Below, in pieces: positions 59,701 through 64,000 of a DNA stretch of 64,000 nucleotides (position 1 is the first letter of the stretch; every line of letters begins with the position of its first letter). The translations under genes and the position numbers were made by a program. The notes beneath the pieces are model-generated. The model searched no databases and was not told the origin of the DNA. It saw only the letters and a list, made by a program, of their open reading frames with translations. The stretch lies in assembly GCF_021155775.2 (NCBI RefSeq), contig NC_060238.1:7736001-7800000 (forward strand), given 5' to 3'. The DNA is from Neodiprion pinetum (lineage: Eukaryota > Arthropoda > Insecta > Hymenoptera > Diprionidae).

Positions 59701-61901
59701 TGTAAACTACTATATTCTAATGATGATTTGAACTGACTGCTTAAAAGGTCTTCGATGAACTGCTCTAGTCAGACAACGTTTCGGAACTGCTCCGTTAATA
59801 GATTTTTGTTGAATTGCCTCGTTTACAGGGTTTTAAAGAACTCCCCTGATTCTGCATGCTGCAACGCACCTTGGTGTTCGTTCCTTAGCGTGCGGTTTTC
59901 TAACGTGCTTCTTAATTCGTTCCTTCCATTTTTTGATGGGAAGAGGACCAATACGGAAGATTTACGTAAGTTGAGATGATATTTTGGGCCCTCTTATTCA
60001 CCCTAAATTACCCCTGCCCTCTGTGTCCAGTGTAGTGGGTTAGTTACGCCCACTCCGGCCTTTCACACTGGTGCGGATAAGAATTTCCGTACTTGCATCA
60101 TATGTACAAAGACATCCTGTTCTGGCCTTCGACTATCATTTCTCAAACAGACACCACTCGAAAAAGGTTTTATTACGCTGCACGTGCACGCCAGTTCCTG
60201 CATTTCCGAAAACATCATGAGGTAATTTTCAGGCATCTGGTTCATCCTAATGAACATTGTTTGACGCTACACAATTTTTGCTCAAATCTTGATGAGATGA
60301 ATAGCCAAAGCCATCAAAGGCATTGTAAAAGATAAAATACTTTGACCGTGAGCTTACGATATTGAAATGATACCACTCTTTTTCTGGTGTGGTCCTTCTG
60401 GTACGTACGTGCACGTAAGTCTGTTTGCATTCAGATTACCGTTAATATTATTCGACGATAAGGATAACATCAACAAGAATGAATGTTTCTCACAACAATC
60501 AGCAGATGAAAGAAACCGTATCCATGCATGCATACGGAAAGTAGAATATAAGAACGACTTAAAACGAAATTATGAAGCTTATAATTATGTGAAAAGATAT
60601 CAATCCATGGAATTGAATAGGTGATGCATAATGAGGCTAATATTCAGGAATGTTAGGCATCGAGGATGTGACAACGTATCTCGGGATAATCTACTGAACT
60701 TCTATCTCGCCATAAATTTTAGAGAAATTAGTTACTGGTAATAGATGCATTTTAGGAAAATTGGACACAGAGAAAATTTTGTAATTTCTGAAAAAAATGA
60801 ATTTTTGGACGCATTTTGTAGAAAATTTTCTCGTGGAAACACTATTTTCTTGTAAATACCAAAATTGATGACATAATTGTTTCAGAATTGAATAAAAATT
60901 TGATCGAATAGAATATACATATAAATACGAAATCTCGATGTTAATTCACTCAATTTGATAAATAATACTTTTTTCATGCTAATATCAAAATGCAGAATAC
61001 CCTTTGGTAGATTCAAGTAAATTGCTTCATACAGTTCATTAAATCCATTCAGTGGATAAAGATTAGTTAAATTTACGATATCATGAGAGCTACTAATTGA
61101 TTACTACTATCGAATAATATGTGTATAGTAAGTCTCCGAAACTGTTTTCCTCGTCAGTACCAAATGTTGGTCATTACGACTAAATTATTTTTTCAGTGCA
61201 ATTACAAACTGTTTGCTTTTCATTATTCCGTAAATGGTACCATTTTTGATATCTTATACAATTTTAGTGATTACTATTTTCAAAATAATATCGTCAAAAA
61301 TCTATATTAAGACATGCTTTTGCAGAAACTGATTACGAAAATTGAAGTAAATTATTCAATGATCGGCTTGAAGAGAGAACGTTATTTCAAGTATTTCTTA
61401 TGACAATTTTAAGGCTGGTGAATATGGAAATATTTGGCTATAGATACTGTAAAACACTGGAGAATGACCTACAAATCGAAATTTCCTCCCCCAATAATCG
61501 TCATACCACAAATAGGGTCATGCATAAAAAGTTGTTAAGTCCTTGACGCTCATTGTAAAGCCCTCGCTAATTGCCACAAGTATATTGTGGAAAATATATT
61601 TTGTGTCTCAGGCGGTGTGACCTGGCAAAACATACGCCATGTTGCGAACCAAAATAAATAATAAATAAAACCCAAATACGACAGTATCAAGGGGTGAACA
61701 TCAAGATACGAACAAACACTCAAAATTCAATCGAAAATTTTCAATTTATTGCAACAGGATTCTTACCGCAAATCTCAAATTCCCTACTGGAGGAGCAGCG
61801 AATGGAATGCCTTTGAATACGATGTAGGATCCTCCAACGATACTGCTCATTGTTGTACCACGTAACCATCCTTGCTTAACGTTAACTACGTGGCCAGCCA
61901 T
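56738..61901 (-). CDS. carboxylesterase E (alpha-esterase type), 525 aa, 8 exons
   Basis: Exons in transcript order: 61767-61901, 58643-58925, 58394-58579, 58116-58315, 57727-57883, 57259-57567, 57014-57152, 56738-56906. All joins are GT-AG and in frame. Landmarks: MAGHVVNVKQGWLRG and PPVGNLRF in exon 1, DEDCLYLN, oxyanion loop HGGGF, Ser185 in GESVGSAS (Val instead of Ala after the nucleophile), Glu314 in YNTHEG, His427 in GAAHTDDI, and a tail ending DIVNRQ. There is no signal peptide. Intron 1 (58926-61766) is 2.8 kb and contains the right arm of the inverted duplication. The frame stays open for a further 84 codons upstream of the chosen ATG (to 62153) without another ATG; the chosen start matches all sister genes. 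Confidence 0.88.
59740..60675 (+). repeat. right arm of the ~0.93-kb inverted duplication
   Basis: Inverted copy of 55095-56015, located in intron 1 of esterase E. On the plus strand it keeps several open frames: 59755-59979 with SFLPFFDGKRTNTEDL followed by a good donor (GTAAGT at 59966), an acceptor-like 'ctctgtgtccag' at 60019-60030, the 80-codon frame 60093-60335 with LFWPSTIISQTD, and 60367-60624 with a charged end (KVEYKNDLKRNYEAYNYVKR). The gene-like order suggests a duplicated fragment of an intron-containing gene, but I do not recognise the family. Confidence 0.85.
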
Positions 61902-62153
61902 GTCTGACTCGATCAGTGACCGAACTGAAATCCGTAGTTTACTTAAACCGTCCACGATACTTTTGTTTGACTCAACTTCGACGTTCTCAAACAACTCGAC
62001 AGTATCTTGCGACAATCTTGTATGTGGGCCAATCCACCAAATCCTGTACGCAAAACCGGCCTCCGAATTTTTTATGTGTTTTTTTATGAGTTCTTCACAT
62101 TGTTTAGGCGTCAACAAAGCGATTTCTCGAGTACGAAAGACCTCTGGCTTGAG
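61902..62153 (-). other. in-frame open extension upstream of esterase E exon 1
   Basis: From the stop codon at 62154-62156 to the ATG of gene E there are 84 codons without a stop, in frame with the esterase. The composition looks protein-like (for example KQCEELIKKHIKNSEAGF, YRIWWIGPHTRLSQDTVELF). No ATG occurs in the stretch. It may be the remains of a coding exon joined from further upstream, or chance. Candidate splice acceptors lie at 62146-62153. Confidence 0.35.
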
Positions 62154-63124
62154 TTAACAGGGGTTTTCACAATTATTAGATTTTGCTACAAAGTTTTCCA
62201 ATCTAATTAAACAGTTTGAAATATGCGTTAAAGAAAAATTAGAAACACGGTTTTCTATCGGAAATTCTCTCACTTGTCATTTTCAACGTAAAATTTGAAA
62301 AATAAAACCTAGAATGTCAAATCCACAATGTTCTCCGTCGTTTTCTAAAAATCGGATTTTTGTCTGAAAATTCAGGAAATTTCCGATAAAATTTATGTCT
62401 AAAAGTTTTCCGCTCATTTACCTCCCTCCACAGTGTATAATATCAGTGAGAAATGATAAAATATTAGCCAGGTTTTACATTATCGTATTAACACAATGAA
62501 TCAGCCATGGTGTACATAGATCTGCATACTTAGCGTGAAGAATTATCACCATTTGGGGTCAACCGTCGTTGATACATCGTCATATTTACTTCCGAGATAA
62601 CGCTACGAATCAACTGGACAATTACGCCAACGAAAATACTGCAAAGTGAGCATGACTAGTGAAAATGGTTTTCTGGATGGTGTGTTTCATCAGACTTAGA
62701 TATGCATGTATGCGTACATATGATATAAATTACGGAACTCCGATTTAACCTACATCTCAGGAATACTTACCGTGTCTGACGGCCAACGCCATATGTTAAC
62801 TTCCGGAGATAGTTGGTGAGAATTTAATCTAACAATAAGAAATGTGAAAGTTACACAAAAAGTATTCATATCAATTTCTGTTCTTCACAAAACTTGACCC
62901 CGAAATATTGAATGTTACATAAACATAAGTTAACATTAATTTTCTAGAGTTAACGAATTTTGGTCCCGGGTTTAAGTTCGTCTGATTGTAAAAATATGCA
63001 CAGTAATACACGTGTTCAAACCGTGTTAATGAATCGCATAGAAGACTACGCAGTTAATCTCAGCGTCGATTCTTCATCATCAGGCCTCAAACGAGGAATT
63101 CCGTTTACTCTGACGTGGGCAGTA
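62154..63124. other. intergenic between esterases E and F; nothing recognised
   Basis: AT-rich, with no supported gene. It would hold the 3' UTR of gene F and, at its left end, the 5' region of gene E. Confidence 0.4.
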
Positions 63125-64000
63125 TCAACTCCTTACGATCTCAGAGATGTGTCGGAAGAAGTGCTGCACCTCTTCGTTTGGATTCACTCCAGCAGAGATC
63201 TCTGCACCAATATCTATGTAATTTTTCGCTGTTGAGGTCACCGGCTCCCATTTAACGTTTATCAAATCACTGATCTGAGGTGTTGGATTTCTGTAAGGTG
63301 ATGTCCGATGGTAACAATAAAAATCAGTTGAGATCATCATTCGTTTGTCTACCCTTCATTACAGTTTCATATTCGTGGTCATCCATAAAATTATTCATAC
63401 GAGACCTACCCAGTTTTTGCGAAGTCCGTCCACATTCTGACCATCCTATCCGATACGGTTTTTGCAACTGAAGTACGTTCAGTTTCTAGTCTTTTGGCGA
63501 ATACCGTTGGGTGAAATAGACACATTAGGTCATCACCGTGACCAGCGCCTGTATTAACGTAACACTCGAGTGAAATTAGACGTAGATAAATATTCAGTAT
63601 GATAATCTCTATCTGCTAATTATTTATTTCGCTATACACTGTATCGGTAACTTTCTGCTTTCTCATCAAATATTACACCCAGTAAAAAATTTATTTCAAC
63701 ATGAATCTGATGGAGAATTTTCTCGCTCAAAACAAAAATGTATTAGATTGGAATAAATTTCGATCAAATGAAACAAACTTTCTTCGCTTACACCGTGTAA
63801 ATTATTTAGTAGGTTCGTATTCAAACAAAATCTTTTTGTTTCAAACAGTATTCGTGTTCATTTGTACGTTTCGATGAATTGTGACATTTGAAAGAATAAT
63901 TTTCGTACCTTTCCTTGACGTCCCGTAAACCAACTTGCTCATGGAAGTGGGGCTGTCATAAGAAAACCTATACAAGTAGGTCGGACTTCTCTTCTTCTGT
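63125..64000 (-). CDS. carboxylesterase F, 3' part only (runs off the window)
   Basis: Visible exons in transcript order: the end of exon 6 at 63909 to beyond 64000, exon 7 at 63410-63548 and exon 8 at 63125-63290, with GT-AG joins and the same phases as A-E. Exon 6 shows SPTYLYRFSYDSPTSMSKL. Exon 7 carries the catalytic His in GAGHGDDL and ends MVRMWTDFAKTG. Exon 8 begins NPTPQISDLINVKWEPVT and ends SEIVRS. The nucleophile and Glu exons lie outside the window. The tail resembles D and E, so it is probably a member of the same recent duplication group. Confidence 0.88.

Overview
The window reads as AT-rich animal nuclear DNA, most likely from an insect and probably a hymenopteran. It holds multi-exon genes with GT-AG introns, long stretches without genes, and many decayed transposons. 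The species call is inference; no rRNA, tRNA or species marker is visible. The main content is a tandem array of carboxylesterase (carboxyl/cholinesterase, CCE) genes, all on the minus strand.

Layout. Bases 1-21,250 are gene-poor. They carry tandem and dispersed repeats (about 420-2,180), a GC-rich patch with a minus-strand TATA box (4,590-4,900), and a series of hairpin-forming inverted repeats (7,383-7,706; 8,041/9,146; 11,153-11,646; 13,945-14,953; 17,145-18,057; 19,183-19,775). One small two-exon gene for a 65-residue single-pass membrane protein lies at 16,388-16,952 (+). From 21,252 to the right edge there are five complete esterase genes, here called A (21,252-25,253), B (27,816-31,267), C (36,538-46,450), D (49,487-54,044) and E (56,738-61,901), plus the 3' end of a sixth, F (63,125 to beyond 64,000).

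The esterases. All five complete genes have eight coding exons with the same intron positions and phases. Exons 1-4 have identical lengths (135, 283, 186 and 200 nt). The predicted proteins are 525-532 residues with no signal peptide and no ER-retention tail, so they look like cytosolic alpha-esterase-type detoxification or dietary esterases. Ser185, Glu314/315 and His427-431 form the triad in every complete gene. A has GHSAG rather than GESAG at the nucleophile elbow, and E has GESVG. D, E and F share C-terminal features and look like the most recent duplicates.

Mobile DNA is threaded through the array: a palindromic mariner remnant between A and B, an antisense non-LTR retrotransposon and a (CT)n tract in intron 5 of C, a TTA-flanked MITE with long C-runs just upstream of C, a Penelope-like fragment in intron 1 of D, and a ~0.93 kb inverted duplication whose two arms bracket exons 2-8 of E. 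Coordinates and exon joins were derived by hand reading and have not been checked against transcripts.
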